From: Rhizobium sp. AAP43
Lineage (GTDB): Bacteria > Pseudomonadota > Alphaproteobacteria > Rhizobiales > Rhizobiaceae
NCBI RefSeq assembly: GCF_001296045.1
Contig: NZ_LJHS01000055.1
Location: 104,407 to 168,406, forward strand
Length of the DNA: 64,000 nucleotides
Reading direction: 5' to 3'
A model generated the notes under the pieces. It did no database searches. It saw only the letters and a program-made list of their open reading frames with translations, and was not told the DNA's origin. Made by a program: the position numbers and the translations under genes. How positions within the stretch are numbered: position 1 is the first letter of the stretch; every line of letters starts with the position of its first letter. Of the stretch, positions 8,798 to 17,188 are shown one piece after another.

Positions 8798-10321
8798 ATG
8801 ACACAGAACGCACCGCCTCGTCGCTACGACGGTCTTCAAGCTTTCATGACCGAACTGGAAAAGCAGGGACGGCTTATCCGCGTCGCGCAGCCGGTGAGCC
8901 TTGTTCATGAGATAACCGAAATCCACAGGCGCGTCCTGGCAGAGGGAGGCCCGGCCGTGCTCTTTGAGCGCCCGGTCCGGTCGGACGGTGCAGTGTCAGA
9001 GATACCGCTGCTTGCCAATCTGTTCGGAACGCGCGAGCGGATCGAACTTGGCTATGGCATCCCAGGCGGCAAGATCGGCGATCTCGCGGACCTTCTGGCC
9101 GAATTGCGCGAACCGAGACCGCCGGCGTCGCTCCGGGATGCCTTGAAGAAACTGCCTGTGCTTCGCTCCGCCATGGCGCTGGGATGCCGTAGGGTGTCTC
9201 ATGCCGGATGCCAGGATATCGTGTTCGAAGGCGAGGCCGTTGATCTCAATCGCCTGCCGATCCAGTGGTGCTGGCCCGGCGAACCGGCACCGCTGATCAC
9301 CTGGGGGCTGGTCGTCACCGCGTCGCCTTGTGATCCCAAGGATGTCAATGTCGGCGTCTACCGCCTGCAAGCGTTGGACCGCGGGCGACTGATTACGCGC
9401 TGGCTTGCCCATCGTGGTGCTGCAAAACACTTCCGGCAGTGGCGGGCCGTGGGGCGGCATATGCCCATTGCGGTCGTGATCGGCGCTGATCCTCAGACAA
9501 TCCTCGCAGCCGTTATGCCGTTGCCAGAGACCATGAGCGAGCTTTCATTCGCTGGTGTGCTCCGAGGAAAGCGTAGCCGCGTGGTGCGGGCGCTCACCCA
9601 GCCCCTAGATATTCCGGCCACTGCGGAAATCGTGCTGGAAGGGACTGTTTCCATCGCGGAGACTGCGCTCGAGGGGCCTTATGGCGACCACACGGGCTAC
9701 TACAATTCTGTCGAGCCGTTTCCCGTCATGAAGTTGAGCGCGATGACGATGCGGCAGAATCCGGTTTATCTCTCGACCTTCACCGGCCGCCCCCCGGATG
9801 AACCTTCTGTGCTCGGAGAGGCAATGAATGCTCTCTTCCTTCCCCTCGTGAAGCGCCAGTTTCCAGAGATTGTCGATCTCTATCTGCCTCCAGAAGCCTG
9901 TTCCTACCGGGCGATCGTCGTCTCGCTCGACAAGCGCTATCCGGGGCAAGCCCGCCGGATTATGCTCGGGCTTTGGTCGATGCTGCCGCAGTTCAGCTAC
10001 ACCAAGCTCATCATCGTGGTCGATGCCGATGTTGACGTCAGAAACTGGAGCGATGTCATCTGGGCGCTTTCCACGCGGTTCGACGCCTCCCGCGATCTGG
10101 TGGTGGTGGATAACACGCCCATCGACTACCTCGATTTTGCCTCTCCCAAGCCTGGGCTCGGTGGAAAGCTCGGTCTCGATGCGACCAACAAACTTGGCGC
10201 AGAAACCGATCGGGAATGGGGCCGCGTGCTGCAAATGGCGCCGGAGGTTTCGGCGCGCGTCGATGCGATCTGGCTCGAACTTGGACTTGGATCCCTCAAG
10301 ACAAGGGAAGGTGAGCCATGA
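8798..10321 (+). CDS. ubiD: UbiD family 4-hydroxy-3-polyprenylbenzoate decarboxylase
   Basis: About 507 residues. UbiD uses prenylated FMN from UbiX to decarboxylate the ubiquinone precursor. Family features include the N-terminal DLxxFM.ELEKQGRL-like stretch, PLLANLFGTRERIELG, EGPYGDHTGYYNSVEPFPV with the conserved acidic residues, and KLIIVVDADVDVRNWSDVIWAL. The frame is open upstream to a TTG at 8708, but the usual UbiD N-terminus corresponds to MTQNAPPRRYDGLQAF at 8798. The end overlaps the ubiX start. Together with divergent ubiTUV this gives a local anaerobic ubiquinone module. Confidence 0.92.
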   Translation: MTQNAPPRRYDGLQAFMTELEKQGRLIRVAQPVSLVHEITEIHRRVLAEGGPAVLFERPVRSDGAVSEIPLLANLFGTRERIELGYGIPGGKIGDLADLLAELREPRPPASLRDALKKLPVLRSAMALGCRRVSHAGCQDIVFEGEAVDLNRLPIQWCWPGEPAPLITWGLVVTASPCDPKDVNVGVYRLQALDRGRLITRWLAHRGAAKHFRQWRAVGRHMPIAVVIGADPQTILAAVMPLPETMSELSFAGVLRGKRSRVVRALTQPLDIPATAEIVLEGTVSIAETALEGPYGDHTGYYNSVEPFPVMKLSAMTMRQNPVYLSTFTGRPPDEPSVLGEAMNALFLPLVKRQFPEIVDLYLPPEACSYRAIVVSLDKRYPGQARRIMLGLWSMLPQFSYTKLIIVVDADVDVRNWSDVIWALSTRFDASRDLVVVDNTPIDYLDFASPKPGLGGKLGLDATNKLGAETDREWGRVLQMAPEVSARVDAIWLELGLGSLKTREGEP

Positions 10322-10887
10322 TGAGGCGTGTCATTCTCGGCATGTCCGGTGCTTCGGGGGCGGCGATCGGTCTTCAGGTCGGTCGGCTCCTGGCGGCCAT
10401 GGATGATGTTGAACTGCATCTCGTCGTCACGTCAGCAGCGCGCCGGACAATCGCACATGAGGCGGGCAACGAGGCGCTGGGGCGGCTAATCGGGCTCGCC
10501 GCTCATTTCCATTCGGAAAGCGATATCGGTGCATCGATTGCCAGCGGATCGTTCCGCACGGCCGGTATGATCGTCGCCCCTTGTTCGATGCGATCTCTTG
10601 CCGCTATCTCGACCGGGATCACAGACAATCTTCTCACTCGCGCCGCCGATGTGCAGCTCAAGGAGCGTCGCAGGCTGGTTATCCTTGCCCGCGAAACGCC
10701 GCTTCACCTCGGGCACCTGCGCAACATGGTGGCGGTGACCGAGATGGGGGCCGTGGTGATGCCGCCGGTCCCCTCTTTCTACCGCAATCCAGCGAGCGTA
10801 GAGGATCTCGTCGCCCATATTGCGGCTCGTGCCGTGGATCTGCTCGGGTTGACGGACGCACCCTTGATGCCGGAGTGGAGAGGGTGA
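10318..10887 (+). CDS. ubiX: UbiX flavin prenyltransferase
   Basis: A 189-residue flavoprotein that makes prenylated FMN for UbiD. The start ILGMSGASGAAIGLQVGRLL is the family's flavin-binding motif; SGSFRTAGMIVAPCSMRSLAAISTGITDNLLTRA-like (partly quoted) and LARETPLHLGHLRNM are also diagnostic. ATG overlaps the ubiD stop (ATGATG), so translation is coupled. It meets the nnrS operon tail to tail 20 bases later. Confidence 0.94.
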   Translation: MMRRVILGMSGASGAAIGLQVGRLLAAMDDVELHLVVTSAARRTIAHEAGNEALGRLIGLAAHFHSESDIGASIASGSFRTAGMIVAPCSMRSLAAISTGITDNLLTRAADVQLKERRRLVILARETPLHLGHLRNMVAVTEMGAVVMPPVPSFYRNPASVEDLVAHIAARAVDLLGLTDAPLMPEWRG

Positions 10888-10906
10888 GGGCGCTCATGGC
10901 TCCCTC

Positions 10907-12097
10907 CTATCCCTTTCGCGCTATCAACGGCATGTAAAAGACCACGTATCCCAGAAATGCCACGATCCAGGCAAGGCCTGCGATCGGCAGTAGCAGCATG
11001 GTGTGCTGCGGCCAAATTGCGACCAGGATCCTCAGCAGTGCCGAGAGGATGATTGGTGCATAGATGAGCCAGGTTGTCGAGTGCGGGGACGTCAAAGCCT
11101 GGCCCGTATGGCCTCTCGTGGCGCGGGTCATTACCGCCAGCGTCACGACCCCGACCCCACCTGTCGTCCAGGCATGGATGCCTGCCGAGGCGAAGCCGGA
11201 GTGGTCCAACAGCATCGACAGGCCGGTCAGCAAAAAGCCTAAGGGAATGAAGAGATAGCCGACATGCAGGATCGCCACGAGGGGCTCCCCGAGCGTGCGC
11301 TCGGGGCACCATCTTGCCTGTCGCACGAGATGAGCAAAGCTGGCGACGAGCATCGCCAGCCCCGTGGGAAACCGGAGGCTTTCAAGACCGCCGCCGACAG
11401 CGATCCACATCGCCAGTGAAAGGCTTCCAAGAACCATGACGGAGAGATCGAAACGGACGAAATTCTGCGGCAGCCGCCCTGGATTGTTCGCCTTCAGCCA
11501 GTTGCCGGTAAATGCAGGAATAATGCGCCCTGCAACCAGAGAGATGAGGATGAGGATCGCAGACAGCGCCAGACGGTCGGCCATTTCGACGCGACCGTAG
11601 CGCTCGATCTCGTTATGGAAAAACATCTGAGCGGCGCTCAGGAGCGCGAGAACGGCGACGATCTTGTAGTTGCGTCGGTTCGAGGCAGCAACAAGTTCTT
11701 TCAGAACAAAGATGGCGAGCACTGGCAGGAAGGCCAGTGCGACGAGTGTCGCGCCGAGCATGCCGGTCCATTCTGAAAAACTGATCGTCAGCCGCCCGGC
11801 GATCCAGAGAAGAAACAGCGCCAAAAGCGGTGTGCCCTTCAAACCGGGCCTGCCGGTCCAGTTCGGCACGGCGGTGAGAAGAAACCCTGCGATCACGGCC
11901 GGGACAAAGCCGAAGAGAAGCTCATGCTGGTGCCAGGCAACCGGGGGCAAGAGGGTTGGAACATGCATGAAGCCGAGGAACCACGGGACCCAGATAGCGA
12001 TGGAGACGGCGGCCAAAAGCGCGCTGCCCGGAAAGAACAGCCGGAAGCCTCCAGATAGGAGACGCTGTGGGATGGACGGGCCCGGAAATTTGGTCAT
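10907..12097 (-). CDS. nnrS: NnrS family protein, copy 1
   Basis: A 396-residue polytopic membrane protein with about 12 hydrophobic segments. NnrS family marks are the early RLLSGGFRLFFPGSALLA, HQHELLFGFVPAVIAGFLLTAVPNWTGRPG, and ATRGHTGQAL near residue 335, with conserved histidines that may bind heme and copper. NnrS of Rhodobacter sphaeroides binds heme and copper, and in Vibrio cholerae it relieves NO stress. Last gene of a five-gene operon, one base after nnrS-like copy 2. Confidence 0.92.
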   Translation of the reverse strand: MTKFPGPSIPQRLLSGGFRLFFPGSALLAAVSIAIWVPWFLGFMHVPTLLPPVAWHQHELLFGFVPAVIAGFLLTAVPNWTGRPGLKGTPLLALFLLWIAGRLTISFSEWTGMLGATLVALAFLPVLAIFVLKELVAASNRRNYKIVAVLALLSAAQMFFHNEIERYGRVEMADRLALSAILILISLVAGRIIPAFTGNWLKANNPGRLPQNFVRFDLSVMVLGSLSLAMWIAVGGGLESLRFPTGLAMLVASFAHLVRQARWCPERTLGEPLVAILHVGYLFIPLGFLLTGLSMLLDHSGFASAGIHAWTTGGVGVVTLAVMTRATRGHTGQALTSPHSTTWLIYAPIILSALLRILVAIWPQHTMLLLPIAGLAWIVAFLGYVVFYMPLIARKG

Positions 12098-12098
12098 G

Positions 12099-13319
12099 TC
12101 AGCACCTTTCCTGATCGACCGTTTCCGGTGACCAGAGCAGAGGAATATAGGCCTTGGCCCAAAGGAGAAATGAGAGCGAGAACAGCGCAGAGGTCAGACT
12201 GTAAGCGCCGATGGGCAGGAAGAGGGATGGCGCGAATTCCGGGAGGACCCGGAGAAGCACCGACAGGACCAGAAGGAGGATCGCCATCCGGGTTGTCTTC
12301 GAAAAGCGCAGTGGTTGGCCGGTATGGAGCAGGCCTGCAATCGAGAGAACCTGCAGCACACCAAGACCCAATCCCCCCATCAACGCCAGATGCAGTCCGC
12401 CCAGCCAGGGCAGAGGCAGGCCAATAAGCGAGAGGCCGCAGACAAGAAGGCCGGTGCCGGCCAGCGCACTCGACAGCCAAAGGCCACCCAGTTCGAAGGA
12501 AAGGCCTTCGCGACCGACAAAGCCCTCGGCGACCCGGTCGAGAAAGGCTGCACCTGCAGCAATCATCAGATAGCCGCGCACGGCGTCCGACAGCGTGGCT
12601 GCCTCTGCCAGGATGACCAGCATGGCTAATCCCGCCGAGAGATGGATCCGGCCGGGATGCGGTCTGTAGGGCGAGGTCTTTTCCGTCGGATCGAGGATCA
12701 GGTTGGTCACCGGCACGGTGATGCGGGCAAGGGCGAGACCGAGCAGGCCCAGAAGCGCGAACCCGAGAATTCGGATCGCACTCTCCGACAGATCGTAGAG
12801 TTTCAAGGCCATTGCGATCCGCAGCATGGCCGCAGCCGCGGCAAAGGCAGTGACGAACAGGATAAAGCCCAGGAGATCTGTGCTTTTATTGGTCCAGGAC
12901 AGGCGCAGCGCATAGGCGAGCAGGAACAGTATCCAGGCCTGATCGAAGATCAGGCCGATGATCCAGGCGTTTTCCAATGCAAGGAGCCCGAGTATACGGG
13001 CGAGCGCCCAAAGACCTGCAAGCAGAAACAGGGTGCGTCCGCTGACGCGCCGCGTGTCCGTCCATTCCGGCAGGGCAGATGTCAGGAAACCTAAAAGCGC
13101 GCCTCCAAAGGAGCCGACCAGCATTTCCTGGGCATGCCAGTGGCTTGGAAGAGACGTAACTGCGAAGGGCAAATCGAGAGACCAGACCACCACCCAGAGA
13201 AACGGCCAGAGGGCCGCATGCAAGGCGGCAAGTGGAAACATCAACCTCAGGCCTTCGGCGGACATGGCCTTGGCGAGATCGGGCGAGGGAAGCATGCGCA
13301 TGGCTGGAAGCACACTCAT
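12099..13319 (-). CDS. NnrS-like membrane protein, copy 2 (divergent paralog)
   Basis: A 406-residue polytopic protein with about 12 hydrophobic segments. It shares the NnrS frame EGLRLMFPLAALHAALWP, HWHAQEMLVGSFGGALLGFLTSALPEWTD and a late LHTGQPL, but differs clearly from copies 1 and 3: the PNWTG motif is PEWTD and the RGHTG motif is reduced to LHTG. Its ATG overlaps the stop of the ABC ATPase gene. Such divergence suggests a specialised or partner role rather than redundancy. Function unknown beyond the family association with NO tolerance. Confidence 0.85.
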   Translation of the reverse strand: MSVLPAMRMLPSPDLAKAMSAEGLRLMFPLAALHAALWPFLWVVVWSLDLPFAVTSLPSHWHAQEMLVGSFGGALLGFLTSALPEWTDTRRVSGRTLFLLAGLWALARILGLLALENAWIIGLIFDQAWILFLLAYALRLSWTNKSTDLLGFILFVTAFAAAAAMLRIAMALKLYDLSESAIRILGFALLGLLGLALARITVPVTNLILDPTEKTSPYRPHPGRIHLSAGLAMLVILAEAATLSDAVRGYLMIAAGAAFLDRVAEGFVGREGLSFELGGLWLSSALAGTGLLVCGLSLIGLPLPWLGGLHLALMGGLGLGVLQVLSIAGLLHTGQPLRFSKTTRMAILLLVLSVLLRVLPEFAPSLFLPIGAYSLTSALFSLSFLLWAKAYIPLLWSPETVDQERC

Positions 13320-14065
13320 GCTAGCCTCCGCTCGTCATGTTCGTCCACGACAGCAAACAGCGGATGATCTGAGATGAGCCGTCGCGCCGTCTCAAATATC
13401 ATCTCTTCGCTGCGGTTTCCGGGCGTCTCGGGGACGGTAACGCAGTCGAGTATTCCTTGGCCGTGGCGATCGAGAACCGCGATCCGGTGGCAGATCCGCA
13501 GCGCTTCATGCAGGTCGTGGGTGATGAAGAGCCCGCCCTTGCCGCTGTTTGAGACAGTCGAGACGACCAGGTCCTGCATCCGTCGCCGCAAGGCCGCATC
13601 GAGCGCGGTGAAGGGCTCGTCGAAATAGAGGAAATCGGGATCGCCGACCAGCGCGCGGGCGATCGCCGTGCGCTGGCGCATGCCACCCGACAACTGCGAT
13701 GGAAACTTTTGCCGGTCGCTTTCTTCCAGCGAGACCCGGCGGCAGGCATCCGCTATCCTCGCCTGACGCACGGGGCGCCGAAGAGCATGACCGGACAGGG
13801 CGAGCGCCACATTAGCCTCGACAGTCGCCCAGGGTAGGAGGCGTGGTTCCTGGAAGACGAAAGCGCAGCGAGCATATCCTCGCATGACCTGGCCATGTCG
13901 CTGGGTAATCAGCCCGGCTGCAATCTGGGCCAGCGTGCTTTTTCCACAGCCTGACGGCCCAACCAGCGCGACCATTTCCCCTTGGCTGACCTGCAGGCTA
14001 ACGTTTTCGAGAACGGCGCGGCCGAGAAAGACGTGGCCGACGGCCTTGAGCTGGAGGAGGGTCAT
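13316..14065 (-). CDS. NitT/TauT-type ABC transporter ATP-binding protein
   Basis: A 249-residue ATPase. Walker A GPSGCGKS near 35-42, Q-loop FVFQEPRLLPW, signature LSGGMRQR, Walker B FLYFDEPFTALD and the switch ITHDLHEAL are those of the SsuB/TauB/NrtD group. The frame extends far upstream, but only as an antisense-like shadow of the permease gene; ATG at 14065 overlaps the permease stop (ATGA) and begins the normal MTLLQLKAVGHVF. It sits between the permease and two nnrS genes in one operon. Confidence 0.92.
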   Translation of the reverse strand: MTLLQLKAVGHVFLGRAVLENVSLQVSQGEMVALVGPSGCGKSTLAQIAAGLITQRHGQVMRGYARCAFVFQEPRLLPWATVEANVALALSGHALRRPVRQARIADACRRVSLEESDRQKFPSQLSGGMRQRTAIARALVGDPDFLYFDEPFTALDAALRRRMQDLVVSTVSNSGKGGLFITHDLHEALRICHRIAVLDRHGQGILDCVTVPETPGNRSEEMIFETARRLISDHPLFAVVDEHDERRLA

Positions 14066-14868
14066 CGGCGCACGCCCCAGGGTTGGGCCGCTTCCCGCCA
14101 TGCCTCGGCTTCGGCGCGCAAGGGCTGAACAATTCCATATTCGACGCTGATCAGGGCGATGACCGAGAGGAGGATCCAGGCAAGTGCTGTTTCCACATCG
14201 AGTGCGGAACGGGCATTGGCGAGAGCGCCTCCGATGCCGCCGGCATTGGCCAGAAGCTCGGCCATGACGGCTGCCTTGAAGGCCGTGCCGAGGGCCATGA
14301 CCAGAGAAGGGAATAGGGAGTGCAGCATTTGGCGCAGCGATATCTTGAACAGACGGACGAGCGGCGACAGGCCGGCCATGCGAGCCATGTCTTCCAACGC
14401 TCGATCCCGCGTCTGGATGCCCTCGGCTGCACCCATAAAGACAAGCGGCAAGGCGGCGATAGCTGCGGTGGCAATAACCGTTCCTGCCCCCATGCCGAAC
14501 CAGATCATCAGAAGGACGATCCATGCGATCGGCGGGACGCCGATCAGCAAGGTCACCTGCGGACGCACGAGGCGCATGATCGCCGGATGATATCCTGCCA
14601 CCACGCCTGCCATCGTTCCAAACACGGCGGCTAGTGAAAAGCCGGCGAGCGCCCTCAGGCTCGTTGATAGCACCAACATCCGTTTGTCGGGATTTGCCGC
14701 CAGCTTGAACAAGGTCTGGATCGTCTCGGCTGGTGCAGGCAACACGAAGCTGCCATAGGCTTCGGCTCCGAGCTGCCAAACGGCGGCAAAGACGGCAAGG
14801 CCGCCAAGACCCGCCCAGCCGGACCAGAGAAAGCGCGCGACCCTTCCCGCACGACAAGCCACGCCCAT
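14062..14868 (-). CDS. NitT/TauT-type ABC transporter permease
   Basis: A 268-residue BPD-type permease with about six membrane helices (SsuC/TauC/NrtB group). The EAA-like loop reads LEDMARMAGLSPLVRLFKISLRQML near 160-185 (quoted in part: MARMAGLSPLVRLFKI). It follows the binding-protein gene by 12 bases and overlaps the ATPase gene. The group imports nitrate, sulfonates, taurine, thiamine precursors and other small organics, so sequence alone does not name the substrate. Confidence 0.9.
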   Translation of the reverse strand: MGVACRAGRVARFLWSGWAGLGGLAVFAAVWQLGAEAYGSFVLPAPAETIQTLFKLAANPDKRMLVLSTSLRALAGFSLAAVFGTMAGVVAGYHPAIMRLVRPQVTLLIGVPPIAWIVLLMIWFGMGAGTVIATAAIAALPLVFMGAAEGIQTRDRALEDMARMAGLSPLVRLFKISLRQMLHSLFPSLVMALGTAFKAAVMAELLANAGGIGGALANARSALDVETALAWILLSVIALISVEYGIVQPLRAEAEAWREAAQPWGVRR

Positions 14869-14880
14869 GATGATCCTGCC

Positions 14881-15918
14881 TTACAGATAGAGTGACGCGT
14901 CCGGCATGCGACCGCCCACCATTTCAGGATGCCGCTGTGCCACGGCTTTGAGCAGGGTCTCGATCGGTCCGCGAGCGTCCCGAGCCGCAATGGCGACGAG
15001 GTTCGAATAGGGGATCGACGCCTCCAGCACAGGCCAGGGCAGTTCAAGTGCCGATGCGGCCTGGCCTGCAGCCGCTGCCGGGTCGGCGTTTACCTCGACG
15101 GCCGCCCGCGCAAGTCCCGCAAGAAGTGCTGTCGCCTGTTCCGGATGATCTTCCAGGAAGCTCTGGGTGACGGCGAGACCAGCCTGGGGCATGACCGGCG
15201 TCGTTGCGGTGACTGCGCCCCATTCCTTCTGCATGTCGATGACGCGGTGAAGCGCCTGACCGCCGGTCTTGGCCTTGAATATGGCGGCAGAGACCGCCGG
15301 CTCAGGCAGGAGCGCCGTGTCGATACGCCCTGCGAGCAGCATCTGCACGGCTTCGATGGGCGTGCCTGCCCGCTCCACCTTGACTTTGCCGCTCATCCCG
15401 TGATGGGCAAGGGCCGCGTCGAAGACGAGTTCCGGTGTGTCATTAGGAAATGGCATGGTTACGCTTTGACCTTCGAGATCGGAGAAGGCGGCGATCGTTT
15501 CATCGCGTGACACCATGTAGAGAAGACCGTTAGTCATGACGTTGGCCAGTTTGAGACCAAGCCCGCGTGTATGCAGGTTCGCCGCCGCTGTCGTCGGCAT
15601 CACCACGGCTTGCATCGAACCGGACGATAGGCCTGCCCGCATTTCATCGGGCGTGCGCCATACCTTAAACTCCACCTTGTCGGCGACATCGCGCAGCAGG
15701 CCTTTGCCAACTGCATAGGCGAGCGTGATCGACGGTCCGGCAGGAGGGCCGTAGAGGACGAGGTGGTCAAGGGAGGAAGCGCGTGCCCGCGTGTTGAGAA
15801 AAGGGAGGGCAAGGGTCGCTGCGAAGCCAGCGCATAATGTGCGACGAGTTGGTGCATAGCCTGCCGCATCGGCTTCAATAATAACCGTCTTGCTGACCTG
15901 TTTCATGTTGTTCGGCAT
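14881..15918 (-). CDS. ABC transporter substrate-binding protein with twin-arginine signal
   Basis: About 345 residues, first gene of the ABC-nnrS operon. The N-terminus carries PTRRTLCAGFAATLALPF, a twin-arginine-type signal, before the mature LDHLVLYGPPAGPSITLAYAVGKG. The fold is the NMT1/TauA type. Tat export would suit a protein that folds, or binds a cofactor, in the cytoplasm, which is unusual for this class but does occur. Its company with two NnrS proteins and a TTG-N8-CAA promoter suggests a ligand relevant to denitrification (a metal chelate, heme part or nitrogen compound), but none can be chosen. Confidence 0.85.
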   Translation of the reverse strand: MPNNMKQVSKTVIIEADAAGYAPTRRTLCAGFAATLALPFLNTRARASSLDHLVLYGPPAGPSITLAYAVGKGLLRDVADKVEFKVWRTPDEMRAGLSSGSMQAVVMPTTAAANLHTRGLGLKLANVMTNGLLYMVSRDETIAAFSDLEGQSVTMPFPNDTPELVFDAALAHHGMSGKVKVERAGTPIEAVQMLLAGRIDTALLPEPAVSAAIFKAKTGGQALHRVIDMQKEWGAVTATTPVMPQAGLAVTQSFLEDHPEQATALLAGLARAAVEVNADPAAAAGQAASALELPWPVLEASIPYSNLVAIAARDARGPIETLLKAVAQRHPEMVGGRMPDASLYL

Positions 15919-15975
15919 CCCGCTCTACAAAAATTGATTTGAGTACTCATGTTATAGCCCCGCGCGCGCGGATGT

Positions 15976-15989
15976 TTGACTTAGAGCAA
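15976..15989 (-). promoter_or_regulatory. FNR/FixK-type operator upstream of the ABC-nnrS operon
   Basis: TTGAC-TTAG-AGCAA matches TTGAY-N4-RTCAA at nine of ten defined positions. Its centre is about 64 bases upstream of the binding-protein start codon. Confidence 0.55.
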
Positions 15990-16021
15990 GTAGTGTGTGG
16001 AATTGCCGGCTGGAATCGTTC

Positions 16022-16705
16022 TCAGATGTCGAGCGCGAGGATGGGATCTGCGCCAAACAGTACGGCATGGCCTCCCGCGAGCAGCCAGAATGTGACAAGC
16101 AGCGTCACGGCGAGCGCGGCTACCAAATGTCCATCCAGACGCAACTTGGCGCGTCCTGAGAACAGGGCGCTCAACGGAAATATGGATGTTGATCTCTCGA
16201 TTGGTGACCAGTGGGGCCCCATCCTGCGCCTTGCGCGCTTTTCCGTGACGCCAATACCGACAGCAGAAAACAGGCCGAGCCCGCCGAAGACGAGCAGTGA
16301 TCTCATGTCGCCGTTAGCCGCGACATGGCCGACAGACCAGAGCAGGAAACCCCATAAGACTGGATGGCGCGTAATCGTCGTTATCGCTCCAGGCACGGTG
16401 CCTTTCATGAAACTGACAGATGCTGGGTTTGGGCTGATAAGGCCTGCCGTGACCAGGAAGAGCCCGAGCAGCGACAACACGAAATTGGCAAGGGTGTTCC
16501 GCGAATCTGGCCGCCAGAGTTCGACATATTCGGTGCTCCAGGCCGCATGCAGGACCCAAATCAGGAGTGCCACGGATGTTATCGAATAGACCAGAAGGTA
16601 GAGCCGCAATCCAAGCGCTGCGGTCAGCTTTCCCCGGATGGTTGGTAAGGCAGGCACCGAATGCAACACCAAGAATACTGCAAGTGCCAGAACGACCTGA
16701 GTCAT
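16022..16705 (-). CDS. nnrU: NnrU family membrane protein
   Basis: A 227-residue membrane protein with about six hydrophobic segments. MTQVVLALAVFLVLHSVPALP is the usual NnrU start, and TRHPVLWGFLLWSVGHVAANGD near residue 110 is the family's conserved histidine-rich stretch (isoprenylcysteine-methyltransferase-like fold). NnrU accompanies nitric oxide reductase genes in rhizobia and Rhodobacter; its biochemical role is not settled. The frame is open upstream, but ATG at 16705 overlaps the hemerythrin gene stop (ATGA). Confidence 0.92.
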   Translation of the reverse strand: MTQVVLALAVFLVLHSVPALPTIRGKLTAALGLRLYLLVYSITSVALLIWVLHAAWSTEYVELWRPDSRNTLANFVLSLLGLFLVTAGLISPNPASVSFMKGTVPGAITTITRHPVLWGFLLWSVGHVAANGDMRSLLVFGGLGLFSAVGIGVTEKRARRRMGPHWSPIERSTSIFPLSALFSGRAKLRLDGHLVAALAVTLLVTFWLLAGGHAVLFGADPILALDI

Positions 16706-17178
16706 GCTGGGAACACCTGCGTTTCGGGTTCCACGTTTAGGAGCTGCTGCAGCAGCATCTGCTCCGCAGTTATATGGCGCCGGACAGCTTCCTGAAAACC
16801 GCGAACCATATGGGCCACCGTTTCCAGGCTCAGCCTGCATCGTTTGCGAGCGACAGCGGCCAAAGTGAGGGATAGCTCACGGGCCGCGCGACGGTCGACG
16901 CGATGTTCGGACTTGACCTGATCGAGAAGAAGGGAGCCGAAGCATGAGCCGGCATGCAGCTCAAGGTCGGGATAGAACTTTTGCTCCTCCAGCGTGTGGG
17001 CGGCGGCGACCAAAGGTTCAATGTGCTTGGCAACCTTCTGGATACCACGTGGGATCTCACCTGTGTCAAAGTCTGCGGCCAATTCCTCCAGCTTCAAGCA
17101 GAGAATGAGAAGATCGCGGTGCTTGTCCTCGAGCGCCCTGACCTCGGTCGCCGTCAGGCTGGATCCATTCATTTTCAT
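16702..17178 (-). CDS. Hemerythrin domain-containing protein
   Basis: A 158-residue helical protein; ATG at 17178 is chosen because AAGGAGGA lies at proper distance before it. Histidines and acids at hemerythrin-like positions include LEDKHRDLL, VAKHIEPLV, AAHTLEEQKFYPDLE, SEHRVDRR and RRHITAEQMLL. It probably carries a di-iron site that senses or binds NO or O2, or supports metal-centre repair. It lies between the 51-residue membrane protein and nnrU, all pointing away from norEF. Confidence 0.82.
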   Translation of the reverse strand: MKMNGSSLTATEVRALEDKHRDLLILCLKLEELAADFDTGEIPRGIQKVAKHIEPLVAAAHTLEEQKFYPDLELHAGSCFGSLLLDQVKSEHRVDRRAARELSLTLAAVARKRCRLSLETVAHMVRGFQEAVRRHITAEQMLLQQLLNVEPETQVFPA

Positions 17179-17188
17179 GAGTTCCTCC

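Noticed and set aside
14066..14857. N-terminal extension of the ABC ATPase
   Set aside because: The upstream part is another frame of the permease gene. ATG 14065, overlapping the permease stop, gives a normal-length ATPase.
15940..15949. Palindrome TGAGTACTCA upstream of the ABC-nnrS operon
   Set aside because: The half-site spacing (TGA-N4-TCA) does not fit FNR or CRP sites. It is short enough to be chance, and the TTG-N8-CAA site nearby is the better candidate.
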